From: Amycolatopsis bullii
Lineage (GTDB): Bacteria > Actinomycetota > Actinomycetes > Mycobacteriales > Pseudonocardiaceae
DNA: 62,849 nt
Direction: 5' to 3'
NCBI RefSeq assembly: GCF_014654205.1
Contig: NZ_BNAW01000055.1
Span: 1-62,849 of the forward strand
The notes below the pieces were generated by a model, which worked only from the letters and a program-made list of their open reading frames with translations, did not search any database and was not told the DNA's origin. This document shows positions 18,708-27,705 of the stretch, piece by piece. Each line of letters starts with the position of its first letter. The first letter of the stretch is position 1. The position numbers and the translations under genes are program-made.

Positions 18708-18714
18708 CAACTCG

Positions 18715-18780
18715 ACGTTAGGAGCGCCTCGACCAGAGGTCAAAGACATGATTACTCTGTTGTCGATAGGCTGAGGCTAT
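18715..18780. promoter_or_regulatory. Divergent sdhC/lysR region with LysR-type box
   Basis: For sdhC (minus strand), TTTGAC at 18744-18739 and TAACGT at 18720-18715 are spaced 18 bp. ATAG-N7-CTAT at 18766-18780 is a T-N11-A palindrome of the LysR type and overlaps the lysR start codon. The arrangement suggests that the LysR product represses itself and controls the sdh operon. Confidence 0.5.
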
Positions 18781-19714
18781 GCAATTCCAGCAACTCGCCT
18801 ACTTCGTGGCCGTCGCCGAGCACCGGCACTTCACCCGCGCCGCCGAGCAGGTGCGGGTGGCGCAGCCGTCGCTGTCCCAGCAGATCCGCGCCCTCGAACA
18901 CGATCTCGGCGCGCCGCTGTTCCACCGGATCCGCGGCAACGTCACCCTCACCGAGGCCGGGGAAACCCTGCTGCCGATCGCGCGCCGGATCCTCGCCGAC
19001 ACCGAAACCGCGCGGCTGGCCATCCGGGAGCTGGCCGAGCTCGACCGCGGCCGCGTCCGGCTCGGTGCGCCGCCGAGCCTGTGCACGGGCCTGCTGCCCG
19101 CGATGCTCGCCGCGTTCCGCCGCCGGTACCCGGGCATCCAGCTGGAACTGCACGAAAGCGGGTCGGGCGACCTGCGGCAGCGGCTGGCCGAAGGCGCGCT
19201 CGACCTGGCCCTGCTCGCGGGCGCCCGGACGACCGCCGACGCCGGCCTCGCCGCGACCCCGCTGCTGCTCGAGGAGCTGGTGGTGATCTCCGCCCCGGAC
19301 GCGCCGGTGGCGGGTGACCGCCTCGGCATCGCCGGGCTCGCCGACGTCCCGCTGGTGATGTTCCGCCGCGGCTACGACGTCCGGGAGGCGACGGTCAACG
19401 CCTGCCGCGCGGCCGGGTTCGAGCCGTCGTTCGCGATCGAGGGCGGCGAGATGGACGCGGTGCTGGAGCTGGTCCGCGCGGGCGTCGGCGCCGCGGTGGT
19501 CCCGAGCACGGTGGCGGGCGAGGAGTTCCGGATGACCCGGTTCACGCCGGACGCCGGGATGACGCGCGTGGTGCAGCTGGCCCACCGCGCCGACCTGGAA
19601 CCCACCCGGGCGGTCCGCGCGCTGCGGGCCGCGATCGCGGGGTTCGTGGCCGACCGGGCCCGGCGGGCGAGCCTGCCGCCGGGCATCGAGTCCCTGGTGG
19701 ACGACGTCAGCTGA
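18779..19714 (+). CDS. LysR-family transcriptional regulator
   Basis: The 311-residue protein has the canonical N-terminal HTH (QFQQLAYFVAVAEHRHFTRAAEQVRVAQPSLSQQIRALEHDLG) and a periplasmic-binding-like effector domain (about 90-295). It is divergent from sdhCAB with a LysR-type box over its start. This is the arrangement of actinobacterial regulators that tune the succinate dehydrogenase operon, but the effector is unknown. Its 3' end overlaps the convergent F420-type gene by 8 bp. Confidence 0.88.
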   Translation: MQFQQLAYFVAVAEHRHFTRAAEQVRVAQPSLSQQIRALEHDLGAPLFHRIRGNVTLTEAGETLLPIARRILADTETARLAIRELAELDRGRVRLGAPPSLCTGLLPAMLAAFRRRYPGIQLELHESGSGDLRQRLAEGALDLALLAGARTTADAGLAATPLLLEELVVISAPDAPVAGDRLGIAGLADVPLVMFRRGYDVREATVNACRAAGFEPSFAIEGGEMDAVLELVRAGVGAAVVPSTVAGEEFRMTRFTPDAGMTRVVQLAHRADLEPTRAVRALRAAIAGFVADRARRASLPPGIESLVDDVS

Positions 19715-20549
19715 GGCCGAACCGCTCGGCGAACCCGGCGAGCTCCGCCCGCCTTTCCGCGGGCTCGGCCGTGCCCGGCGTCACGACGATGCGGGTCACC
19801 CCTTGCCGGGCCAGCTCCTCGACGTCCTCTGTGGACATGTCGAGCGTGCCCCAGCGCGTGTACTCGATGTTCTCCGGATCGCTCGCGGTGGCCCGGACGA
19901 GCTCGAACTGACGGCGGCGCTCGTCCGCCGTGAGCGCACCGCCGGGGAAGTAGCCGTCACCGCGCCGGCCGGCCCGGCGCGCTGCCGCCGGGCTCGATCC
20001 GCCGACGTGGATCGGCAGCGTGCGGACCCCGACCGGTTTCGGGTAGCTGCAGACTCCCTCGAAGGAGAAGAACTCGCCGTCGTAGCCGACGCCCTCTTCG
20101 CCACCCGCCCACAGCAGCCGCAGGACGTCGATGGCCTCGTCCGCCCGGCGGCCGCGGGTGGCGAAGTCGACGCCGGCCGCCCGGGCCTCGCCGGGCAGCG
20201 CGCCGACGCCGACCGTGAGCAGCCGCATGCGGCCGCCCGACAGCACGTCGACGGTGGCCAGGCGCTTGGCGAGCACCACCGGGTGGTGGTAGGGCAGCAG
20301 CAAGACGCCGGTGCCCAGCAGGATGCGGCTGGTGACGGCGGCGAGGAAGCCGAGGCACTCCAAGGGGTCCGCGTACGGCAGGGACGGCGGCAGCGCCATC
20401 GGCCCGATCTGCGCACCCGGGTACAGCGCGATGTGCTCCGGCAGATAAATCGACTCGAACCCGCACTCCTCGGCGTCCCGGGCGAACCCGGCGAGCACTT
20501 CCGGGTCGGAGCCGAAGAAGGGGGTGCTGTAACTGATTCCGAACTTCAC
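19707..20549 (-). CDS. LLM-class F420-dependent oxidoreductase (luciferase-like)
   Basis: The 280-residue protein has the bacterial-luciferase TIM-barrel pattern: ESIYLPEHIALYPG, GTGVLLLPYHHPVVLAKRLATVDVLSGGRMRLLTVGVG, and RTLPIHVGGSSPAAARRAGRRGDGYFPGG. In actinomycetes most single-gene members use coenzyme F420 to oxidise or reduce small molecules. The substrate is not predictable. It is monocistronic and convergent with lysR. Confidence 0.82.
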   Translation of the reverse strand: MKFGISYSTPFFGSDPEVLAGFARDAEECGFESIYLPEHIALYPGAQIGPMALPPSLPYADPLECLGFLAAVTSRILLGTGVLLLPYHHPVVLAKRLATVDVLSGGRMRLLTVGVGALPGEARAAGVDFATRGRRADEAIDVLRLLWAGGEEGVGYDGEFFSFEGVCSYPKPVGVRTLPIHVGGSSPAAARRAGRRGDGYFPGGALTADERRRQFELVRATASDPENIEYTRWGTLDMSTEDVEELARQGVTRIVVTPGTAEPAERRAELAGFAERFGLS

Positions 20550-20578
20550 TCAGCGGAAGCTAGCGGTTGACGTGCACG

Positions 20579-20989
20579 TCAAGGCAACCTCGTGAGGCGG
20601 GTGAGGGCGGCGAACCCGTCGTCGGTCCCGGGCCAGTGGGCCCGCACGGCCTCGAGCCCGGCGCGGCGCACGACCGAGCGCAGGACGGCGCTGACGATGA
20701 TCGCGTCGTCGGCGTACCCGAGCACCGGGATGAAGTCCGGCACCAGGTCGATCGGCAGCGCGAGGTAGGCCAGCAGCAGCCCGAGCCGGATCCGCACCCC
20801 GCGCGGCAGCGACTTGTCCGCGGCCAGCCGGCGGACGAGCCGCAGCACGTCCGGCAGCAGCCGCAGCGCTTCCCGGAGCAGCCCGCCGCGCGGCCGGACG
20901 ATCACGAGCGCGACGACGAGGGCGGCCCACGCGACCACCAGCGCGGCCGCGACGCCGATCAGCAGGTCCCACCAGAACGACCCCGTCAC
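20579..20989 (-). CDS. DUF1232 (YkvA-type) membrane protein
   Basis: The 136-residue protein has one clear N-terminal membrane helix (LLIGVAAALVVAWAALVVALVIV) and the DUF1232 signature YLALPIDLVPDFIPVLGYADDAIIVSAVLR near residues 80-110. Function of the family is unknown. The GTG or ATG at 20989 gives MTGSFWWDLL, right before the helix. It is divergent from the P-type ATPase gene. Confidence 0.85.
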   Translation of the reverse strand: MTGSFWWDLLIGVAAALVVAWAALVVALVIVRPRGGLLREALRLLPDVLRLVRRLAADKSLPRGVRIRLGLLLAYLALPIDLVPDFIPVLGYADDAIIVSAVLRSVVRRAGLEAVRAHWPGTDDGFAALTRLTRLP

Positions 20990-21105
20990 CCGCGCGAGGG
21001 TACGGGCGGGCTCCGCCGGGGTTCAAGGGTGTCGCGCGATCGGGCGGTTTGGCCGCCGGCCACCGGGGAACGCCGAACGGACCGGATCGACGGGCGGAGG
21101 TCGGA

Positions 21106-24100
21106 GTGCTCGGTGGGGTGTTCGCGGCGACGAAGGCGGGGATGGCGCTGGCCCTGGTCGGCCCCGTTCTCGTGACGCGGCAAGCGAAAAAGGCAGTTTC
21201 GGCGATCGGGCCGCTCGCCGGGGAACTGGCCGCGGGCGCCACCGGGACCGCGGCGGAAGCCGCGCGGACGAGCAGCCGCACCGCGGTGCGGGCCGCGCGG
21301 GTCGTGCGCAACGCCGCGGGTCCGCGCTCCGCCGTCTGGCGCGCGGGACGACGGCTGCACGTTCCCCTGCGCCCTGCTGGAGACCGCCCGGACGGCGCCG
21401 CGTTCGCCGCCGAGCTGGCCGCGGACGCCGACGTCGCCGGCGCCTACTGGGACGGCGGGCTCGGCAGCGTCGTCCTCCACCTGGCCGAGGAGGCCGCCGC
21501 CGACCGCGTCCTCGACCGGATCACCGACCGCTGCGGGCGGCACGGGCTGGCCCCGGCCGAGCCCGGTGACTCCGCCCCGGCCCACCCCGGCGACACCTAC
21601 GGCGTGCGGACGGCCGCGCTCGCCCTCGCGATGGACGTCGCCGGCCTGGCCGTGTCGGTCGGCAGCCGGACGACGCGGCTGCACCCGGCCGTGCGCGCCG
21701 CCGTGTCCGCGGCGCGCGAACACCCGGCCGTCCGTGCCGCGCTCGACGAGCGGTTCGGCTGGTACACGGCCGAACTGGCGCGCGCGGGCGTGTCCGCCGC
21801 CGTGCGCGGGCTGAGCCAGGATCCCCTCGAACTGGTGCTGGACGCGCTCCTGCGCACCGGGCAGCTCACCGAGGCGATCGCCCGGCTCACCGCGTTCGAC
21901 GCCCACCACGACGACCTCTGCTCGCCGGAGCGGCCCAGCCTCGGCGTGACGCCGGCGGAGCGGCGGGTCCGGATCCCCATGGAGGACTACGCCCGCAACG
22001 CCGTCGGCGGCGGCCTGCTCGCCGCGCTGGCCGACCTGCTGGTGCGCCGCAACCCCCGCGAAGCCGCCGAAGCGTTCCTCGCGGCGTCGCCGATGCCCGC
22101 CCGGTTCGCCGACACCGCGTTCCACACCGCGATGGGCACCGCGTTCGCCCGCGAAGGCGTGCTCGTCCGCGACCCGGACCGGCTCAAGGCACTGGACACT
22201 GTGGACACCGTCGTGCTGCACGCCGACGCGCTGCACGGCGAGGACGGCCTGGACCCGCACGCCGAAGCCGTGCTGGACGCGGCCCGCCGGGCCGACGCGC
22301 GGGTGGTCATCGTCGGCGACGGCGCCCGCGACCGGCTCGGCGAGTTCGCGGCGCTCGCCGACGACGTCGCCGAAGAGCCGTTCTTCGGGCTGGTGACGCG
22401 GCTGCAGGACGAAGGCCGGGTCGTGCTCACCGTGGGGCGGCCGCCGTCGGCGTGCGCACCGCACTGCGACGAGGTGGCGGGCCTGCTCGCCGGCGACCTC
22501 TGCGTCGCACTCGCCGACCGGAACGCGCCGGTGCTGTGGGGCGCCGACCTCGTCGTCCGGCCGGGGCTGACCGGCGTCTGGCGGGTCCTGCGGGCGGCGG
22601 GTGCCGCGCGGGTGAACGGCAAGCGGGCCACCCGGGTGGCGACCGCGGGCGGCCTGATCGGCGGCCTGCTGCTGGTGTCGCGCGGCCGCCGGGCGCTGGT
22701 GCCGGTGGTGCCCCGGCTGGACCCGGTGCTGCTCGGCGGGCTGACCGGGCTGGCGATGGGCACGCTCGCCGCGGTGCGGGTGGCCGCCGCCCGGCCCCCG
22801 GCCGGCCGGACCCGGATCGCCTGGCACGAGCTGACCGGCGAGGAGGTCCTCCGGCGCCTCGCGGACGCGGAGCCCGCACCCACGAACTGGGAGCTGGCCA
22901 CCCGGCGGGTGCGCGCGGCGGCGGGTGCGGTGGCCCGGCACCCGGCCGCCGCGCCGGTCCGGTTCGGGACCGGGCTCGCCGCCGACGTCGTCGCCGAGCT
23001 GAACGACCCGCTGACCCCGGTGCTGGCCCTCGGCGCGGTCGCGTCCGCGGTGGTCGGCTCGCCGGTGGACGCGCTGCTGGTGGCCGCGGCGATGGGCCTG
23101 AACGCGTTCGTCGGCGGCGCCCAGCAGTTCCGCGGCCGCCGCGCACTGGCGAAACTGCAGCACGGCGAGCGGCAGCGGGCCCGGCGTGAAGGCGGCAAGG
23201 TCGTCGACGCGCGGGCCCTCGAACCGGGCGACCGGATCGAACTGCGCGTCGGCGACGTCGTTCCCGCCGACGCCCGGCTGCTGACCGCGGGCGACCTCGA
23301 GACGGACGAGTCCGCGCTGACCGGCGAGTCCCTGCCGGTCGCCAAGCAGCTCGGCCCGGTGCCGGGCGCGCCGGTCGCCGAGCGCAGCTGCCTGGTCTTC
23401 GCCGGCACCACGGTGGTCAGCGGCGAAGGCACCGCGGTGGTCGTCGCGGTCGGCTCGGAGACCGTGGCCGGCCGGGCGGTCGAGCTGGCCACCCGCACCG
23501 CCGCCGCGGCCGGCATCCAGGCGCGGCTGCAGGACCTCACCCGCCGCGCCCTCCCGCTGACCATGCTCGGCGGCGCGCTCGTCACCGGCCTCTCGGCGAT
23601 CCGCGGCCGTCCGCTGCGCCGGGCCCTGGCCGGCGGGGTCGCGATCGCCGTCGCGGCGGTGCCCGAAGGCCTGCCGCTCGTGGCCACCGTGGCCCAGCGG
23701 GCGGCGGCCCGGCGGCTGTCCGCGCGCGGCATCCTCGTGCGCGCGCCGCGGGCCCTGGAAGCGCTGGGGCGCCTGGACGTCGTGTGCTTCGACAAGACGG
23801 GCACGCTGACCGAAAACCGGCTGCGCGTGGTGACGACGACCGGACCCGACGGCGAAGCGCGAGAACCGGGCCCTGAAGACGTCGTGGTGCGGGCCGCCGC
23901 ACGGGCGTGCCCGGGCACGCTCGACGACCCCCACGTGCGGGCCCACGCCACCGACCACGCCGTGCTCGACGCCGCCGGCCCGGACGAGGGCTGGACCGAG
24001 CTCGCCGGGCAGCCGTTCGAGGCGAACCGGGGCTATTCGGCGACCGTCGGCCGCGAGGGGGACGGCGATGTGACGCTGGTCGTCAAGGGCGCCCCGGAGG

Positions 24101-25281
24101 TCGTGCTGCCCGCCTGCGCCCGCGCGGAGGAGCTGGCTCGCGCCGCGGAAGCGCTGGCGGACAAGGGATTGCGGGTGCTGGCCGTGGCGTCCCGGAAGAC
24201 GTCGCCGTCGCTCGACGACGAAGAAGTGCTGGCGGGCTTGGAGTTCCTCGGCTTCCTCGGGCTGGCCGACACGCTGCGGCCGACGGCCGGGCCGCTGATC
24301 ACCGGGCTGCGCGAGGCCGGCGTGGCACCCGTGATGCTCACCGGCGACCACCCGAACACCGCGCGGGCCATCGCCACTTCGCTCGGCTGGCCGTCCGACG
24401 CCCCGGTCGTCACCGGGGACGAGCTGGCCGCCCTCGACCGGGCCGGCCGGGCCCGGCTGCTCTCCGGCGCCGGCGTGATCGCCCGCGTCGCGCCGGAGCA
24501 GAAGCTGCAGGTCGTGGAGGCACTGCGCGAGGCCGGGCGGGTCACGGCGATGGTCGGCGACGGCGCGAACGACGCGGCGGCCATCCGCGCCGCGGACGTC
24601 GGCATCGGCGTGCGCGCCCGGGCCTCGACCGCCGCCCGCACCGCGGCCGACGTCGCGCTGACCGACGAGGACCTGACCGTGCTGCTGGAGGCGGTGGCGG
24701 AGGGCCGCGCGCTGTGGCGCAGTGTGTCCGACGCGGTGATGATCCTGGTCGGCGGCAACGCGGGCGAGATCGGCTTCTCGGTGCTGGGCACGCTGTTGTC
24801 GGGCGACTCGCCGCTGGGCACCCGCCAGCTGCTGCTGGTCAACCTGCTGACCGACCTGTTCCCGGCGATGGCGGTGGCGGTGACGCGCCCCGACGACGAC
24901 AGTGCTCCGGGCGGTCTCGGCCAGGGCCTGAACCGCGCGATCACCAGCCGCGGCGTGACGACGGGCGTCGGCGCGACGACGGCGTGGCTGATCGGGCGGT
25001 TCACCCCGGGAACGGTGCGCCGCACGAGCACGATGGCCCTGTGCGGCCTGGTCGGCACCCAGCTGGCCCAGACCCTGCGCGGCCGCCGCAGCAGCCCCCT
25101 GGTGATCGGCACGGCGGTCGGTTCGGCCCTCGCCCTGGCGGCGATCGTCCAGACGCCGGGGGTGAGCCAGTTCTTCGGCTGCACCCCGCTCGGCCCCCTG
25201 GCCTGGGCGGGCGTCGGCGCGGGAGTGGCGACGGGAGCACTGGCTTCGTCGCTGCCGGTGCTGCGCCAGGAGTCCGCTTAG
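21106..25281 (+). CDS. Giant P-type cation-transporting ATPase (CtpI-like)
   Basis: The 1391-residue membrane ATPase has the full catalytic set in its second half: TGES, the PEGLP membrane motif, DKTGTLTE (phosphorylated Asp896), and the hinge MVGDGANDAAAIRAADVGIGV, then C-terminal helices. The first 600 residues are an extra region with a degenerate P-domain-like stretch (VVLHADALHGED near residue 364, then VVIVGDGA). This organisation resembles mycobacterial CtpI/CtpH. The ion is uncertain; PEGLP is typical of Ca2+-type and related pumps. GTG at 21106 follows GGAGG by 5 bases and is preferred over an upstream start at 21049. Confidence 0.85.
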   Translation: MLGGVFAATKAGMALALVGPVLVTRQAKKAVSAIGPLAGELAAGATGTAAEAARTSSRTAVRAARVVRNAAGPRSAVWRAGRRLHVPLRPAGDRPDGAAFAAELAADADVAGAYWDGGLGSVVLHLAEEAAADRVLDRITDRCGRHGLAPAEPGDSAPAHPGDTYGVRTAALALAMDVAGLAVSVGSRTTRLHPAVRAAVSAAREHPAVRAALDERFGWYTAELARAGVSAAVRGLSQDPLELVLDALLRTGQLTEAIARLTAFDAHHDDLCSPERPSLGVTPAERRVRIPMEDYARNAVGGGLLAALADLLVRRNPREAAEAFLAASPMPARFADTAFHTAMGTAFAREGVLVRDPDRLKALDTVDTVVLHADALHGEDGLDPHAEAVLDAARRADARVVIVGDGARDRLGEFAALADDVAEEPFFGLVTRLQDEGRVVLTVGRPPSACAPHCDEVAGLLAGDLCVALADRNAPVLWGADLVVRPGLTGVWRVLRAAGAARVNGKRATRVATAGGLIGGLLLVSRGRRALVPVVPRLDPVLLGGLTGLAMGTLAAVRVAAARPPAGRTRIAWHELTGEEVLRRLADAEPAPTNWELATRRVRAAAGAVARHPAAAPVRFGTGLAADVVAELNDPLTPVLALGAVASAVVGSPVDALLVAAAMGLNAFVGGAQQFRGRRALAKLQHGERQRARREGGKVVDARALEPGDRIELRVGDVVPADARLLTAGDLETDESALTGESLPVAKQLGPVPGAPVAERSCLVFAGTTVVSGEGTAVVVAVGSETVAGRAVELATRTAAAAGIQARLQDLTRRALPLTMLGGALVTGLSAIRGRPLRRALAGGVAIAVAAVPEGLPLVATVAQRAAARRLSARGILVRAPRALEALGRLDVVCFDKTGTLTENRLRVVTTTGPDGEAREPGPEDVVVRAAARACPGTLDDPHVRAHATDHAVLDAAGPDEGWTELAGQPFEANRGYSATVGREGDGDVTLVVKGAPEVVLPACARAEELARAAEALADKGLRVLAVASRKTSPSLDDEEVLAGLEFLGFLGLADTLRPTAGPLITGLREAGVAPVMLTGDHPNTARAIATSLGWPSDAPVVTGDELAALDRAGRARLLSGAGVIARVAPEQKLQVVEALREAGRVTAMVGDGANDAAAIRAADVGIGVRARASTAARTAADVALTDEDLTVLLEAVAEGRALWRSVSDAVMILVGGNAGEIGFSVLGTLLSGDSPLGTRQLLLVNLLTDLFPAMAVAVTRPDDDSAPGGLGQGLNRAITSRGVTTGVGATTAWLIGRFTPGTVRRTSTMALCGLVGTQLAQTLRGRRSSPLVIGTAVGSALALAAIVQTPGVSQFFGCTPLGPLAWAGVGAGVATGALASSLPVLRQESA

Positions 25282-25308
25282 GACAGACCCGGGCCGGGGG
25301 CGATCGGC

Positions 25309-25334
25309 GCGGGGTAGCGCTGGCGCTACCCCGC
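25309..25334 (+). terminator. Hairpin after the P-type ATPase
   Basis: CGGGGTAGCGC (25310-25320), a TG loop and GCGCTACCCCG (25323-25333) form an 11-bp perfect stem, extended by one more G-C pair. It follows the ATPase stop by about 30 bp and precedes the hydrolase gene, so it probably ends the ATPase transcript. Confidence 0.55.
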
Positions 25335-25416
25335 CTTCGGTGGCCTGCACTCCTGATCTTCGCGCCGGATCCCGGCATCGTGGGCGATGTCCGATTCCGG
25401 TGGAAGGAGCAGGGAA

Positions 25417-26514
25417 ATGCGCGCACTCGTGACGATGGTGACCGTGGCGGGACTGCTGTGCGGGACGGCCGCGGCGGCCGACGCGAAACCGCGGAACGCC
25501 GCCCTCCAGGAGCAGCTCGACGCGCTGGTGGGGCAGTTTCCGGCGGCGCTCGCCTCGGTGAGCCGCGGCGGTCGCACGGACTCGCTGGTCGCGGGCTCGG
25601 CGCGGCTCGGCGGCCGGGTCCCGGTGCCCGCCGACGGGCGGGTCCGGGCGGGCAGCAACACGAAGACGTTCACCGCGGTCGTGGTGCTGCAGCTGGTGGC
25701 CGAGGGCAAGGTGGCGCTGGACGCGCCGATCGAGCGGTACCTGCCCGGCCTGGTACCCGGCGGGTCGTCGATCACCGTCCGGCAGCTGCTGCAGCACACC
25801 AGCGGGCTGCCGAACTACACCGAGTACCTCGGGCTCGAGGACATCGCGAAGCTGCGGCACCGGTACTTCCAGCCCCACGAGCTGCTGGCCGTCGCGTTCG
25901 CCCACCCGGCGAAGTTCGCGCCCGGCACGAAGTGGGAGTACAGCAACACGAACTACGTGCTGGCGGGCCTGCTGATCGAGCGGGTGACCGGGCGTCCGGT
26001 GGCGGAGCAGATCACTTCGCGGGTGATCCGGAAGGCGGCCCTGCGCAACACGTACTGGCCGCAGGCCGGCGACGAGACCATCCGGGGCCCGCACCCGCAG
26101 GGCTACGCGCGCTCGGGCGGCGACGTGGTCGACGTGACCGAACTGGACCCGTCGTGGGGCTGGGCGGCGGGCCAGCTGATCTCGACCCCCGGCGACCTCG
26201 CGCAGTTCTCCCGTGCCCTGCTGGACGGCCGGCTGCTGCCGGCACCCCAGCTGGCCGAGATGCGCAAGACGGTCGACGCACCACTGCTGCCGGGCTGGCG
26301 TTACGGCTTGGGCCTGTTCAGCGTCCCCCTCAGCTGCGGCGGCGTGTACTGGGGCCACGGCGGCGACATCCACGGGTTCGAAACCCGCGGCGGAGCCACC
26401 GACGACGGCCGTTCGGTCGGCCTGGCGGTGACGGCGCTGCCGGGCACCTTCGGCGACACCGACCAGGCGGCGCAGGCGGTGGTGTCCGCGGTGGACACGG
26501 CCTTCTGCCGCTGA
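25417..26514 (+). CDS. Secreted serine hydrolase (DD-peptidase / class C beta-lactamase fold)
   Basis: The 365-residue protein begins with a signal peptide (MRALVTMVTVAGLLCGTAAAADA). It has the three active-site motifs of the family: SNTK (Ser80-Lys83), YSN (175-177) and the HGG-type triad near 310 (WGHGGDIHG). This is the layout of Streptomyces R61 D-alanyl-D-alanine carboxypeptidase and EstB-type esterases. Role: cell-wall peptide trimming or ester hydrolysis. ATG 25417 follows AAGGAG with 7 bases spacing; the longer frame from 25387 is less likely. Confidence 0.87.
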   Translation: MRALVTMVTVAGLLCGTAAAADAKPRNAALQEQLDALVGQFPAALASVSRGGRTDSLVAGSARLGGRVPVPADGRVRAGSNTKTFTAVVVLQLVAEGKVALDAPIERYLPGLVPGGSSITVRQLLQHTSGLPNYTEYLGLEDIAKLRHRYFQPHELLAVAFAHPAKFAPGTKWEYSNTNYVLAGLLIERVTGRPVAEQITSRVIRKAALRNTYWPQAGDETIRGPHPQGYARSGGDVVDVTELDPSWGWAAGQLISTPGDLAQFSRALLDGRLLPAPQLAEMRKTVDAPLLPGWRYGLGLFSVPLSCGGVYWGHGGDIHGFETRGGATDDGRSVGLAVTALPGTFGDTDQAAQAVVSAVDTAFCR

Positions 26515-26516
26515 CC

Positions 26517-26984
26517 TCAGGCCCCTTCCACCGACCCCGGGGGCAGGAAGTCGACGTCGTGCAGCGCCGAAAGCCGCACCACCTCGGCCGGATCGGCCAG
26601 GTCGTGCAGCCGGTCGAACAGCTGCGCGAGCCGCCCGGCGGGACTCACCCAGAACAGCGCCCGGGTGACGGCCTCACTGCGGTTGTAGTAGGCGTGCGGG
26701 AGGTTCTTCGGCATCCGCACGGTGTCCCCGGGGCCGGCGGTGGTCCACTCGCCGTCGAGGTAGAGGGTGAAGACGCCCTCCAGGACGTAGATGTGCTCGT
26801 CCTGGGTGGGGTGCACGTGCGGCGGCACCCCGGTCCCGGGCGGATCGAGGGTTTCGAAGGCGAAGCTCGACGCACTGGCGGCCTTCATGGCGTAGGTGTG
26901 GCCGAGCACGTTCCACACCTTCCCCTCCCCGGCCGGGGTGATGCCCTTGGGCAGCGGTCCGAGCACGATCTCTTCTCCGGTCAT
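26517..26984 (-). CDS. Cupin-domain protein
   Basis: The 155-residue protein is a single cupin barrel with the metal-site motif GVPPHVHPTQDEHIYVLEGVFTLYLDG (His, His, Glu) and the second motif NLPHAYYNRSE. Such proteins are dioxygenases, isomerases or binding proteins; no specific reaction can be assigned. It is convergent with the hydrolase (2 bp apart) and follows the XRE-cupin regulator on the same strand after about 75 bp. Confidence 0.8.
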   Translation of the reverse strand: MTGEEIVLGPLPKGITPAGEGKVWNVLGHTYAMKAASASSFAFETLDPPGTGVPPHVHPTQDEHIYVLEGVFTLYLDGEWTTAGPGDTVRMPKNLPHAYYNRSEAVTRALFWVSPAGRLAQLFDRLHDLADPAEVVRLSALHDVDFLPPGSVEGA

Positions 26985-27060
26985 GGCATCACACTGTCCG
27001 GGGTCCCGCCCGGGATGTACAGAACCGGGCGCCGGGCGTGCCGGGGACTCGAGGCGTTCG

Positions 27061-27639
27061 TCAGCGTGCGCGGGCGCGCAGGTGAGCGCGTTCGCCTTGG
27101 CGGCCGAACAGGATGAGCAGTTCGACGGCCTTCCCGTCGGCGCTGCCCAGCCAGTGCGGAATCGTCGTGTCGAACTCCGCCGCCTCGCCCGGCGGCAGCA
27201 CCAGGTCGTGCTCGCCGAGCACCAGCCTCAGGTGGCCGTGGAGCACGTACAGCCATTCGTGCCCCTCGTGGGTCCGGTGGTCCGGGACCGGCGGCGGATC
27301 CGCACCGGGAATGATCATCTTGTAGGCCTGCATGCCGCCGGGCCGCCGGGACAGCGGCACGAACGTCATGCCGTGGCGGTGGATCGGCGTCAGGTGGATG
27401 CGGGGGTCGCCGGTGCGGGGCGCGCCGACGAGGTCGTCGAGCGGGACGCCGTAGGCGCGGGCCAGCGGCAGCAGCAGTTCCAGGCTCGCCCGCCGCTGCC
27501 CGCTCTCCAGCCGGGACAGCGTGCTCTCCGACACCCCGGTGGCGGCGGCCACGTCGGCGAGCGTCATCCCGCGGTTCCGGCGCAGCGCCCGCAGCCGCGG
27601 ACCGACCGCGTGCAGCACGTCCTCGAAGTCATCGCTCAC
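27061..27639 (-). CDS. XRE-family regulator with C-terminal cupin
   Basis: The 192-residue protein has a Cro/C1 HTH (about 12-66, MTLADVAAATGVSESTLSRLESGQRRASL) and a cupin (about 105-180, THEGHEWLYVLHGHLRLVLG). It is divergent from a methyltransferase gene with a 66-bp gap and may control it. The GTG start at 27639 gives the usual short lead into the HTH; no better ribosome site was found. The effector is unknown. Confidence 0.84.
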   Translation of the reverse strand: MSDDFEDVLHAVGPRLRALRRNRGMTLADVAAATGVSESTLSRLESGQRRASLELLLPLARAYGVPLDDLVGAPRTGDPRIHLTPIHRHGMTFVPLSRRPGGMQAYKMIIPGADPPPVPDHRTHEGHEWLYVLHGHLRLVLGEHDLVLPPGEAAEFDTTIPHWLGSADGKAVELLILFGRQGERAHLRARAR

Positions 27640-27705
27640 CCGGCCATCTTGCCGGAACCGCAAGAAAGCGTGCCGACTTCGCCTTGGCCGGGTCAGAGTG
27701 GGCCC

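Noticed and set aside
20986..26373. Very long minus-strand open frame (about 1795 codons) opposite the P-type ATPase
   Set aside because: It lies antisense to a gene with complete ATPase motifs, has shadow composition (rich in Arg, Gly, Ala, Asp) and no domain.
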